Shown piece after piece: positions 1 to 10,171 of a stretch of 64,000 bases of DNA (its first letter is position 1; each line of letters starts with the position of its first letter). A program made the translations under genes and the position numbers. Under the pieces are notes generated by a model, which saw nothing but the letters and a program-made list of their open reading frames with translations, was not told the DNA's origin and did no database searches. Origin of the DNA: Paramecium tetraurelia (taxonomy: Eukaryota > Ciliophora > Oligohymenophorea > Peniculida > Parameciidae); the NCBI RefSeq assembly GCF_000165425.1, contig NW_001799055.1, positions 189,804 to 253,803 on the forward strand. The letters are read 5' to 3'.

Positions 1-54
1 AAGCCTGCAAAGAAGCAAAAGACTGCGAAGTAGAGGGACTTTTTGGTTGGCTGA
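1..54 (+). CDS. 3' end of an unidentified lysine-rich protein
   Basis: Frame 1 is open from the window edge to TGA at 52-54 and encodes 17 residues, rich in Lys and Gln (starts KPAKKQK, ends FLVG). The rest of the gene lies outside the window, so no function can be given. A basic C-terminal tail would fit a nucleic-acid-binding or nuclear protein, but that is a guess. The stretch to the next start (55-211) holds no recognisable gene. Confidence 0.4.
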
Positions 55-211
55 TCTTTTTGTTTACGATTCTATAAGCCTGTAGTTTCTAAACCTGGTC
101 TCATATAGTTGTCGTCATCATCTAAGTCATCTAAATATATAGAATGGGTACCTGGCCCTTCAACTTCGAGTGGACCACGAAATTAAATGGATTCTGTCAT
201 TAATTTATTTA

Positions 212-947
212 ATGTCAAATCAATAGCAACTGAAAGAAGAGTTACAGTTGTATAGATCTTAATTAAGCAAATTGAGTGTGGAGAGAGATTAGGTATTGAT
301 CATATTGTCTAAATAGACAGTGTTTGAACTAAATAAAGTGATTAGATTAGTCGAGAGATTGCAGATTAAAATTACAGAAAAGGATGCCGAGATATTGATG
401 CTGCATACCTAATTGGATGAGTAGGAAAAATATCATTAAATACAATTGGAATAAGTCAAGTAAGTAATCTGTAAGATGAAATAAAAGATAGCATTATGAG
501 TATTTGAAGGAAAGTGCAATTGTTAGACTCAAGTCTGAAATGAATTTTGATTCTGAGATCATGACCAAGGAAATTCAGGAGACTAAGCAGTTGTACTAAG
601 AAATCTTGGTAATGGAAGCCAAGCGGAAGTCATCCTGTTCTTAGGAGGAGACTCATTGTCAATCCATTAATGATTACTAGAAACTCTTTACTGAGAAATA
701 AGAATTATAGCAATTGGTTGATAAACTGTAGAGGGTGAAGGATAGTTAGGAATGTGATCAATCTGATGAGCTCATCTAGGAGATACAATATTTACGTGAA
801 TAACTGTAGAAATTGTACAACTTTATCCTTATATCTAGAACCATTGAATTAGAAACTGCCAAATAGACCATAAATGTTCTCCAAGTTCAAATTCTTAAAT
901 AGTAAGATTTATTGAAAGAATACTACTCTAACGACTTTCAGGGGTGA
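212..947 (+). CDS. coiled-coil protein, 227 aa, function unknown
   Basis: ATG at 212 opens a frame that closes at TGA 945-947 once two introns are removed: 24 nt (GTATTG...AATAG, near 290-313) and 28 nt (GTAATC...GATAG, near 462-489). The spliced length is exactly 228 codons. The protein starts MSNQQQLKEELQLYRSQ and is almost entirely charged and heptad-like (repeated E-K-L-Q), so a long alpha-helical coiled coil is expected throughout, with no transmembrane segment or catalytic motif. About one Gln in two is encoded by TAA or TAG. Coiled-coil proteins of this size are common in ciliate basal bodies and cytoskeleton, but nothing here identifies the family. Confidence 0.8.
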
Positions 948-998
948 TTCATCTGAATTAATTTTCCCATTTCTATAATAAAAATTTAATTTGAGATT

Positions 999-3093
999 AT
1001 GAGCCAATTACAAGACTTAATTGATTTTTCTAATGAGGGTTTACCTTAAGAATATTTGAAAAAAGCATGCGAAGAATTTGAAAAGGCAAACAAAGATGTC
1101 TTGGTTGACTAACCTAAATCAAATTTTATTTCCAATCTTAGTATCCTTCTCATTGGATTGCCAAAAGTCAAAGATGAAATGAAACAAAAACTTATTACAG
1201 CACTCAAAGGATTTCTTAAGAAGAATAATTACATCTAATTTGTTGACATTGAACTGAATAATTTGGGTCAGGCTCTCCTATCATATGATAATGAAGATCA
1301 AGCTCAATAGGCAGTAGAACAAATTAACAATCAAAATTTTGATGCAAAACATTAATTGCTAGCTTTTACTTAGAAATAAATTAATACTATTAATGAAACT
1401 AAAGAATATATCCCAATTATTTTGAAATCCAGATAAGAATTGTTAGCATTTCATAAGGATCCAAGAGCAGCAGTCACAATCATTTAAGAAAAGTCCAAAC
1501 TCTCACTCAAATGGTTGAATCCCCTGGAGAAGAAGTTAGAAGATAATGTCAATGAAAAGAAATTGCCACCATATGACAAATTGCAATGGTCACCTCTAGG
1601 ATAATATTTGGTTTTATTCACAGAAAATGAATTCAGTCTCTACGGTGCCTAAGATATGGAATTATTACACAAATTTGAACACAAGAGAGTATCTGAATTG
1701 TTATTCAGTCCAGATGAACTATATGTGATAAGTTATGATGGATTATAAGTAAAAATAGTTAATTTATATTTAAGCAATTTATTATTTGGAATATTAGAGA
1801 AGAGAGACAATTGAGATAGATTGTATAGGAACAATCCTCCATCAATTCTTTCAAGTTTAGAAAAGATAATAAGTTGTTAGCCTTCTAAGCACAAGACGAG
1901 ATTCAATTTTATGAAGCCCCAGAGTTCTATCAAAAAACTCAATTAAATCGTAAAGCTGTTGGAGTTAAACAAATTGAATGGGTTCCATAGACTAACTATT
2001 TAGCTGTTGTTTGCTATGGTAAAGATATTAAAACTCAAATCTACTTGCATGATTATTAAAGGAATATTGATGTCAAGTGGAGAAATATTGCATTCGAAAT
2101 TGAAAGTATTCAAATATTTGTACATACTTATGGCAAATGGGTTGCTACTTTGATTAAAAAGAAGTAGAAAAATAAGGTGTTTGCAACTACTCTTCAAGTT
2201 GGTAATTTGAGTAAAACTGATCCATTTGAAATTGATGAACATACTGTTAATGAGGATGTTGAAAATATATTCACAGAACTCAATACTGGAAAATTTGCAT
2301 TATCTTACAGAGAAAAAGATAAACAATAAAAACCAACTTAACAATTCACTTTCCATCTCTACTCAGTTTTAGAAGATCCAAAAAAAGGAATCAAATTATG
2401 TCAACTTGGAGATCAGAAAGGAAAAGACACAAACGAGTTGTTATGGGCATCCAATGGAGTAATAAATAATATATACTTAGAGTTATTTTGCCATGGTCAA
2501 TAAAACCAAAAATTCCCCTGATCAAGGAAAAGTTGAATTTGGGCAAATTTCTAAAAAGAATGAATAATTAGTAACTGAAATCACTAAATCTACAAATCAT
2601 TTTTATATGAGTCATGCTTAATGGGATCCAACAGGAATTGTAATCTAAATTTCTTATTTTAAGCACTTTATAACAATGAGTGATTTATGGCATAGTGTTA
2701 ACATTTGGAGTTCTATAGGAGAATAATTAGTCAAAGATACTATCACCAAGGTTACAGATATCCACTGGAGAAATAAACCAATCCATATTTTACCATATAA
2801 GGAAGAATAAGAACTATAAAATAACTCTAAATAATTTACCAAGAAGTATGAGAATGAAGATGATAAAATTCTCAATAAAGCTAAACATGAAAAAGAACAA
2901 AAGAAAAAGGAAATGTTAAATCAAGTATCCATTTTAATAACCATTTTAGTTCACTCAATATCTCAACGAAAAGAGAAAAATTTATGATGACAAAAAAGAA
3001 ATAAGAAAGAAGTTGCAAGGTTGGGATGAAGAGGATCCAAATAGCTATGTTTCTTATAAAAAAGTAATTAAAGAAGAAGTAGTAAATTCATGA
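999..3093 (+). CDS. EIF3B: translation initiation factor eIF3 subunit b
   Basis: The 673-aa protein has the eIF3b layout. An N-terminal RRM (about residues 45-130, with LLIGLPKVKDE as RNP2-like strand) is followed by a WD-type beta-propeller (about 190-590; for example LQWSPLGQYLVLF, FSPDELYVISYDG, FIIWNIREERQLRQ, IEWVPQTNYLAVVCYG) and a charged C-terminal helix (about 595-673) that in this family contacts eIF3i/g. Known role: scaffold of the eIF3 complex on the 40S subunit in the cytosol. Three introns of 26, 22 and 25 nt are needed, and the sum closes the frame (674 codons). The start at 999 gives MSQLQDLIDF. The stop TGA overlaps the ATG of the next frame. Confidence 0.93.
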
Positions 3094-4082
3094 TGTATAT
3101 CTTAAATAAGAATAATATTATTTATGTTTCTTAAATCAATTAAAATATATTGAAAAACTAATAGTTTTAGCTAATTTAATCTGAAGTTTTGAATTAATCA
3201 ATCTTTACAAATAAATTATATTTAAAAATAATATTGAAGAAGAAATTGGATTAATAAGGACTTTCTTTTTAAGATAATGATTATATGATACAAAGCGTAA
3301 TATCAAAAAAAATAACTTAAAATAGTATAAAAATTAATATAAATTATCTGCACAAATGTTGGGAAAAATTTTAGAATAATTAAAATTGTTTGTTGAATCA
3401 AAAATTGATGCTAACTCAACATAATATGGATTTTAAGTAACATGGAAAATTTAAATTCAGGAATTCTAATAAACTCGATTTTACCTATAAGTTCTAATTA
3501 ATTAAATTTAGACCAAATGACATTGACTTTTTTTTTTACGTTGAGCCATTTACCAATAGATTTTTTAAAACTAATTGATTCTTGATTTCAATATTTTAGA
3601 TAAAAAAGAAATTAGAAATTTTAAAGAATTTCTTGGTAGTTCTTAATTGACTAAATAGTTTTCAGATAACAATATCTACACCAAAAATATATCTGTAGAG
3701 GATTATCTCAACACTTTTTCCTGCATAAATACTTCAAAATTAGACTTTTTTAACCTATGATGCAGTAGATAATACATTTAAGAAATTTACTTATTGGCAT
3801 GATATGCAAACAATTATTAAATTAGTATAATACACTTTTTTCCAAATGCATTCTTAATTAGGTATCTTGTCACGTGTTGAGGGAACTAATGGATTAGAAT
3901 GTTTTTTGATAGTGATTCAAAAAGAAATTATTTCAAGTTTGGATTTACGTAATTAGTAATATGCAAAAACAAGTTTACCCTCTAGATTTCTTGACAATTG
4001 GCACCTCCAAAGTTTTTGGTATATAAATTAAATTAAATCTTCTGAAAGAGATATTATTAAACTTAAATCAAATTATTAATGA
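3090..4082 (+). pseudogene. frame-broken protein-coding gene, unknown family
   Basis: A long Gln-rich frame starts at ATG 3090, overlapping the eIF3b stop, and stops at TGA near 3582. The following sequence keeps coding-like content but only in shifted frames: one runs to a TGA near 3760 and another from there to TGA 4080-4082 (contains TYWHDMQTIIKLVQY and SRVEGTNGLECFLIV). The switches fall next to T-runs (a run of 10 T at 3527-3536 and 6 T at 3745-3750), and I could not find GT-AG introns that repair them. This is either a recently decayed gene or a gene with homopolymer errors in the assembly. I do not recognise the family. The N-terminal part has no signal peptide. Confidence 0.5.
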
Positions 4083-4879
4083 TAAAAATATTCTTCATAT
4101 ATCTTATTTTGGTTTAAGTATTTGGAGATGTGATTATTAATTTGGATCTTCAATATTAGTGTGATTGCGAATCATTATTGTATGCATCAGAATGTAAAAT
4201 GAAGAAATGTGAATGGACTAATGATGGGAAATGTACAACTATTGCATGTGAAGAGCATTTAGATAGAAATTCGTGTAAATCAAATCTAAATTGTGCTTGG
4301 TATTAAGATAAATGTAGTACTTTCACATAATGTTCTTCATATAAAGTTGATTCCTCAATAGATTGTGAAAATTTGAGTAGTACTTGTCATTGGAGTACAT
4401 TTAACACATGTGTAGATCATGAGCCAAGTTTAACTTGTTAAGAACTTTAACATTTAAATTGTGATGTTGGTAAATAAGGAAAGTGTATAGAAATTTAAGG
4501 CATATGCAAAGAATTTACAACATGTGAAGATGCTGCGAAGAATGAAGCATTGTGTAAATAAGCATCTCCAGCTTGTTATAGTACTTTTATTGATGGAAAT
4601 CATTATTGTCCATCCATTATGACATGTAAAGATTAGTTGTAATTTGGTTGTGTTAAGGCAAAAAACAGAATAAATGGTTACGAATACACTGTTTGTGAAA
4701 AAGAATCAGAAGAATAGTGCAAGAATTGGGATATAGCAACTGCAAATTTGGAATCATGCGTAACCAAAACTAATTATAATTATCATTGGGTTGATAATGA
4801 ATGTAAAAAATGTGAATAGTCTCCTCCATTAGCAGGCTTCCTAATTTCTTCTTTCCTAATTTGGATTTTAATGGAATGA
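4079..4879 (+). CDS. secreted cysteine-rich protein, 266 aa
   Basis: Intronless frame of 267 codons. It begins with a clear signal peptide (MIKIFFIYLILVQVFG), followed by an acidic extracellular region with about 30 Cys in repeated units of the type Cx(6-11)C with Trp between pairs (CEWTNDGKC, CAWYQDKC, CHWSTFNTC). The last 16 residues (LAGFLISSFLIWILME) are hydrophobic and end the protein, as in GPI-anchored proteins. The Cys-Trp periodicity resembles Paramecium surface antigens (immobilisation-antigen type) in miniature; membership of that family is inferred. A small soluble or GPI-linked cell-surface protein is the best reading. Its ATG overlaps the stop of the preceding broken gene by two bases. 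Confidence 0.82.
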
Positions 4880-5259
4880 TATCGAATATAAATATACATT
4901 ATTAATAAAATTGTTAATAGATATAGAGATATCGATTAGATTAATACGTAAGTATTATTATCAAATTTTAAAAATTTAATTAGAATTCTTGTTAAATGGA
5001 GAACAAACAACCTAAATAGAACCTGTTTAATCTAGTTATATCACTATTATAATATTCTATCAGAAGAACTTACCAATTTTTATTTTTACATTGTAGGTCC
5101 AACGGTATAACATTATTTATGCAATCGTCTTAAATAAGGCTTTTGAAATCGTTATAAATAATAAGGGTTGTAATTTAATTTTCTTTATCATTCAGTTGAG
5201 AATAAACTCTTAAATTATAAATTTATTGATAACTAATTTGATTATATTCATAATTATCA
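4880..5259. other. intergenic, 380 nt between convergent genes
   Basis: A+T-rich spacer between the 3' ends of the cysteine-rich protein gene and the CNBD gene. A 67-codon + frame (ATG 4996, TGA 5197-5199, starts MENKQPKQNLF) is open but short and of ordinary chance length when only TGA stops translation. Nothing else recognisable. Confidence 0.6.
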
Positions 5260-7375
5260 TCAATTGATTTGATTTCCTCCGACTATTCTTTTTGGATGTA
5301 CAAAATTTAAATACTATTTCTTTTATGACCTCATACTCAACAATCCTGATATTTATAAATTCTTTTTCATTCTATGCTCATTTGATAATGGTTGAATTTC
5401 TGTTAAATGATGTTATTTAGGTTAAAATCGATTTTATACATTTCTATACGACGCTTAAATTACTTGCTGAATTTCTTTAGCCTTCTTAGCAGGATTCTCA
5501 GCTTTGTAGGCTTATTAATACATCAATGATAACACTAAATTATCCTTTGGAACTCGAGGCAATTTACTAATAGATTCTAACACTGTGTTCAGAGATTAAG
5601 GTTAAGGTCCTACTAGATGTAAGGAAGGATGCAGAGATGGAAGAGTAATCTTTTGCTAACTCTCCCTTTTGATTATGACAGATGATCTATTCGAGCTTAA
5701 TTTAAGATCAACGCTATTTTCATTTAAAGGACTTGTAGTCGAATTGTTGTCATAGTTAATACTTGTGTTTGTTGGTTATTTATTTTGATTTTGGTTTCTT
5801 ATGCATTATGAGTCCTATTCACAAATAACCATTTAAGGTTTCTTTAATAATTTAGCTTAGTATTGTTGGAGTGTGTTACTATACACTCTTTACAGAAGAT
5901 TATGACTATCATTATTAGAGTTTTTTAAATCCTTTAGATTCGAATCAGTCAGATTTTAAAATACTTTGATTTGACTTAATTTCTAACCTTGAGACTCTAT
6001 CAGCTTCTTATTTAAAATGGATTTTGCAAGTAAATTAGGTTTATTTGCATTATCATCTTAAGCAGCTTCATAAACCTAATGAATATTAATTGTATTGTAC
6101 TTCATCTCTTGGATTAATTGATTTTTAAACAGCATTACAAATTAATTACCAATGCTTATAAATAACACCTGAGTGTTTTTTCATATTTTCATAAGTTCCA
6201 TAACTACCTAAATTATCAAAAAATATTCGTTTTCTGATCCTATAACAGTTGACTCTTGGTGAAATCACTTTGGCTTTTGTGTACCTATTAATTTTCATCA
6301 TGATCTCCACCTCTCCAAAATTTTGGAATTCCCCATATGAAGACAAAATTATGGACTTCTTTTTTACTTATTTCAACAACTCAATTTCCCCACTGATTAT
6401 AAAGTATATATATTTAGTTTTCTCCCCCTCTTCATAGACTACCTCTCCTGCCTTCATGGTGACCAATTTGCTCTCCAATACTATACCCATATAATCCTCT
6501 GGGTCGATATTTTGAAAGAGTGGAGTCTATCCAAAATATTAAATTTTCTTATCTAAAGCAATACTTAAATAGGGACTTAAATATTCTAGATAAGCAGTCT
6601 CATTTAAGTAGAGTAAGTGAGTATCTTCTAATGTAAACACTGTCGATGATCTTGCTGTGTCCAATTTTATGGCTGCTTCTCCAAAAGAACTAAAATTTAA
6701 TATAGTTATGCATACTCTCCTTAAAATAGGATTTTTAAAATTATGTAATCTGGAAAGAGAATCTTTAGGCCAAATGGATCATCATCGTTTTTTCCCTGAG
6801 ATTTTTATTACAAATTATCATCAAATTCTATTTTACTGGACCCCACCATCTTTAATTTCGGTTTCATCACTACTACCTTCCCTTCTAGTATAATATAAAA
6901 CTTTTTGTTCTGATCTCCCTATCGATACACTGGATTTAAGGCTGGCACAAATTCATATCTCATAATTGTTTATGAAAAATTACCTGAGTTCTGAGTAAAT
7001 TCTTCCCATCAATTCTGGAGGCACTTCCGAACGTATCTCCTTTATTTTCTTCAAGTTTCCTAATTGGTCAATCAAAATTGGAGATGTGGGAATAATTAGA
7101 TCATTAAGAGAACGGACACTTTTAATTTTAGAAATTTTTTTCTTTTAAATTGAACTTAATTTCATTTCAACATTGGGTCTATTTTTCAATTCTTCCTTCA
7201 CCAAATCTATATCAACTAATTTCTTAAATTTTTTGTGTTCTTTTTAATTTTCATGTATTTATTATAATCTCTATTTCTATTCTTCATTATCTGAATCAGA
7301 CTCTATCTAATTCTACAAAAATTCAAAATTCGGCTTTGCAGATATTGCAAATGTTGATTAAACGAAGGATGTCAT
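5260..7375 (-). CDS. protein with two cyclic-nucleotide-binding domains, 679 aa
   Basis: Start ATG is at 7373-7375 and stop at 5260-5262. Three introns (25, 26 and 25 nt) give exactly 680 codons. Two CNBDs follow each other. The first (about residues 130-260) has the beta-roll start VYRQGDQNKKFYIILEGKV and a phosphate-binding cassette FGEAAIKLDTARSST that keeps the family's Glu and Arg. The second (about 275-400) has VVYEEGEKTKYIYFIISGE and FGEVEIMMKINRYTKA. The C-terminal 270 residues are polar and low complexity. There is no kinase, channel or catalytic domain, so this resembles the CNBD-only proteins that are numerous in ciliates or a divergent PKA regulatory-like sensor. Cytosolic or cilium-associated cAMP/cGMP sensing is inferred. 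Confidence 0.85.
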
Positions 7376-7596
7376 ATGCTAGACCTATTATAATTATTTT
7401 TGGATAATAATATTTATAGATTTAAAATGTATTTTTTGTCTGATAAATAACTTAAGAAAATAAGTATTTTAAATCAAAATTTCGTAATTCTTAGTAGATA
7501 GTATCAGATGTTTAAGTTTCTATGATCAATGATTCTCTACATCATTGCTAATTTGAATTAACAACAATGAATTTAACAACTATAAAAAATTAATAT

Positions 7597-7604
7597 AAAA
7601 AAAA
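7597..7604 (-). terminator. RNA polymerase III terminator of 5S copy 1
   Basis: Eight T on the minus strand directly follow the 3' end of the 5S RNA (...GUUGACAACCC then TTTTTTTT), the standard Pol III stop signal. Confidence 0.8.
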
Positions 7605-7724
7605 GGGTTGTCAACACGAGGACTTCCCAAGCGGTCCCCCACCTTAGTACTAACCTCGCCTTAAGCCGCTTAACTTCGGAGTTCGAATGGGATCCGGTGC
7701 TTTAGGCTTAGTATGGCCGACAAC
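7605..7724 (-). rRNA. 5S ribosomal RNA, copy 1
   Basis: The minus strand reads GTTGTCGGCCATACTAAGCC at the 5' end and ...GTTGACAACCC at the 3' end; the two ends pair as helix I of 5S rRNA. The internal control region is recognisable (GATCCCATTCGAACTCCGAA and GTTAAGCGGC). The length of about 120 nt is typical. Product: structural RNA of the large ribosomal subunit, transcribed by Pol III from the internal promoter. The exact ends may be off by one or two bases. Confidence 0.95.
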
Positions 7725-7816
7725 GATATTTACTATATGCTTCTCCTTTTAAACCCAAGGGTTATCCAATCAGAATAAAGAATTTATAAACCAAATTTTA
7801 TTCAATTAATAAATAT

Positions 7817-8242
7817 ATGAAATTGAGGTAAATTCAATATTTGTTTTCTTAATACCATATTGGAAAATTATTCAAATTGGAAAGAATATTTACAGAAGAA
7901 GATGTTAGAAATTACGCCAATCTCATTAAAGATTTCAATCCTATTCATCTTGATAAATATGCTGCTTCTTAATCCATCTTTAAAGAACGCGTTGTTCATG
8001 GAATGTTATCAGCAAGCCTTTTCTCTACGTTGGTGGGTACTAATTTTCCTGGGTGCATTTATTTAGAGCAATCTATAAATTTTAAAGCTCCTATATTTCT
8101 TGATGAACAAATATTAGCTTAAGTGCTAATACAAGATATCAAACATACAAAAGGTAGATAGATTTTGAAATTGAATACTACTATTGAAAAAATGGATTAG
8201 AAAATTGCAGTAACAGGATAAGCAACAATTTTAATTAATTGA
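7817..8242 (+). CDS. MaoC-like (R)-specific enoyl-CoA hydratase, 141 aa
   Basis: Single hot-dog-fold domain of the MaoC/R-hydratase family. The hydratase 2 motif is clear: DFNPIHLDKYAAS carries the catalytic Asp and His, followed by VVHGMLSASLFSTLVGTNFPG and INFKAPIFLDEQ. Reaction: hydration of trans-2-enoyl-CoA to (R)-3-hydroxyacyl-CoA, or the reverse dehydration in mitochondrial fatty acid synthesis. The 20 residues before the domain (MKLRQIQYLFSQYHIGKL) are basic with few acids and could be a mitochondrial presequence. There is no intron; 142 codons. The ATG at 7817 is the first in frame. The gene sits between the two 5S repeats. Confidence 0.9.
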
Positions 8243-8312
8243 TTTAATTAGTTCTATAAAACATATTTACAATATTATTTACATTTATAACTTAAATAAT
8301 AAAGTTCATAAT

Positions 8313-9290
8313 ATGCTGTTTCTCTTAATGAGCAACAAAAATGTCACATCATCTAATTTACAAAGTCTAAAGCTCAACGTGCAAATGCATCTATCTTCAT
8401 TAATTAGTAATCTAATATTTTATAAAGCTAATAAAAAGTATCATTAGAAAATAATCATATCTTTGTTATTAAATTACTTCGACTTAGAAATTCTTATAAA
8501 ATTCCTGATTTAATAAATATTTAATATATAACAGAAGTTTTTACTTATTTATAATTCAAAAAAAAGTAGCAATAATCATGATTAATTATTAAACTCTTTA
8601 TCTTCTAAATCTTAAAGAAAATGTTAGTATTGCTTGTAATTTCTATCATCGGAGAATGGATTAAAAATAATTAATGGTTTTATTCTGATACGTGATTATT
8701 GAGCAGGAAGAATGTTAGCAATTTTGTATTCTCTCTTAAAAGATTTGAGTCTCGCTTTTTGTAAGAGATAATTTTGCTTACTAAAGTAGTTTACTTAACC
8801 ACTATAAATTCAAGCCAGTCTACTCATTATAATATGACAAAGGATAATTTGACTTTTTATTTGATACAATTGGTTATAAAATTCTGAAAATCTTAATTGG
8901 CAGATGTCAAAGCAGTAAGTGTTTGGAAATTCACCAATTAACCCTAAATGAATATAAGATCTTCAATCTTCTGCTTTAGGTTATAATAGATAATTTTTTT
9001 GATAAAATAGAATAATAAATTTATTATTTGAAGATATATTAATAATCTTAATGAGCTTGCTTTAAATATATGACATTTTGTTAAAGCTTCCTTAAAGAAA
9101 CTGTAATTTGAGTTGAATAATTTAAAGATATTAATTATTATTTAGGAAAGATACGAGAAACTATAACAACTAAATAGGTTATAAGAAAATTAAAATATAT
9201 AACTAATACTGCATCTTTGTAAATTGTTTATTATGATAGGATTAGAGTTTTTGACAAGAATTATAATATATTTTTAATTAAAAATATAAT
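8313..9290 (+). pseudogene. decayed protein-coding gene between the 5S copies
   Basis: A 129-codon frame starts at ATG 8313 and stops at TGA 8700-8702. Coding-like text then continues in other frames with further TGAs (near 8887 and 9052), for example SLKRFESRF, RCQSSKCLEIHQLTLNEY and FELNNLKILIIIQERYEK. The helix-rich Leu/Ile/Asn character and C-x(5)-C piece recall the large Paramecium family of multi-pass membrane proteins with TmcB-like repeats, but this assignment is weak. No set of short introns restores one frame. It is best read as the remnant of a larger + gene. Confidence 0.4.
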
Positions 9291-9310
9291 TATGTATTAT
9301 AATTTAATAT

Positions 9311-9318
9311 AAAAAAAA
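9311..9318 (-). terminator. RNA polymerase III terminator of 5S copy 2
   Basis: Eight T on the minus strand immediately after the 5S 3' end, same as copy 1. Confidence 0.8.
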
Positions 9319-9438
9319 GGGTTGTCAACACGAGGACTTCCCAAGCGGTCCCCCACCTTAGTACTAACCTCGCCTTAAGCCGCTTAACTTCGGAGTTCGA
9401 ATGGGATCCGGTGCTTTAGGCTTAGTATGGCCGACAAC
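9319..9438 (-). rRNA. 5S ribosomal RNA, copy 2
   Basis: Sequence identical to copy 1, including the helix I ends and internal control region. Both copies point the same way and both look functional. Confidence 0.95.
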
Positions 9439-9567
9439 GATATTTACTATATGCTTCTCCTTTTAAACCCAAGGCTATTTAATAGAAGAAGAAAAATTTA
9501 TACAAAAAAAATTACAATTAATATAAGCAATTTCTGCAAAAATTTAAGACAACAAACATAAAAATTA

Positions 9568-9949
9568 TCATTCCTTAAAATCCTTGTTAGTATCCATAAC
9601 TCCCATATACAAATCCTTAAAAAGTTAAATATTTAATAATTACCAGATTGATCATTTTTTATTATCTTCCGGTTCTTCTACAATACTTTCTTAATTTAGG
9701 ATCTGGTATTAGATCTTTTATGTTTCTTCTAATTAATGCATTTTAATCGTCAATTTAGAATTGTTTTAAATTATCAGTATTTTCAAGCTGTTCATTTGCT
9801 TTTTTAAATTCTGGTAAAAAATGCTGGATTTTTTCTAACATTGATGATTAGAAGAACTCAAACTTTGGTTTAGGGTTCAATAATTTTGTGATTGCGAGTT
9901 CACTAGGGTTAATTTCGATTTCACATCTTAATAAGTCTTTTTTTGACAT
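9568..9949 (-). CDS. NOPCHAP1-like small protein, 117 aa
   Basis: ATG at 9947-9949, TGA at 9568-9570, one 28-nt intron (GTAATT...TTTAAG); 118 codons. The central part (SSMLEKIQHFLPEFKKANEQ) and the end (MINLDLYMGVMD) resemble the two conserved pieces of the NOPCHAP1/DUF4598 family (a short helix with FLP...AN, then a strand of the type IEMNLGLGV). In animals NOPCHAP1 is a chaperone linking box C/D snoRNP proteins to the R2TP complex. The resemblance is only from memory of the family pattern, so the call is tentative. The protein is soluble and has no signal peptide. A nuclear role is inferred only. Confidence 0.6.
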
Positions 9950-10171
9950 ATATTATAAAATAATTAATTTTTAACAATGAACTAGAATAAAGAGATATAA
10001 GTAAATAGTATATTAATAAAGTTTTAAGTTGTTCAAAATTTGAGTTAGAAATATTAATTGTTGAATAGGGATGAGTCATTCATTAGGAAAATATGATTGA
10101 TTGCTCTAAATGTGAATAATATAAAAGAGAAGCAATTTATAAAATTTGAATTTTAAATATAATAAGTCAAA

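Larger units (their letters stand above)
7590..7760. repeat. 171-bp repeat block A containing 5S rRNA
   Basis: This block matches 9304-9474 base for base by eye over 171 nt. It holds the 5S gene, its A-run (terminator on -), and 36 nt upstream of the RNA 5' end. Sequence outside the block differs between the copies, so the unit that was duplicated is close to the functional gene itself. Confidence 0.85.
9304..9474. repeat. 171-bp repeat block B containing 5S rRNA
   Basis: Second copy of the block at 7590-7760, same orientation, 1714 bp downstream, with no difference that I could see. Identity of the non-transcribed 36 nt upstream as well as the RNA suggests recent duplication or gene conversion. 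Confidence 0.85.

Noticed and set aside
5197..5260. Possibility that the CNBD gene stops at 6068 rather than 5260
   Set aside because: The early TGA lies inside a perfect 25-nt intron (GTACAA...ATTAG); removing it gives a continuous 280-residue tail and an exact codon count.
7590..9474. Idea that the two 171-bp blocks are terminal repeats of a mobile element
   Set aside because: They are 5S rRNA genes in direct orientation flanking an ordinary MaoC gene; no transposase, inverted ends or target duplication is visible.
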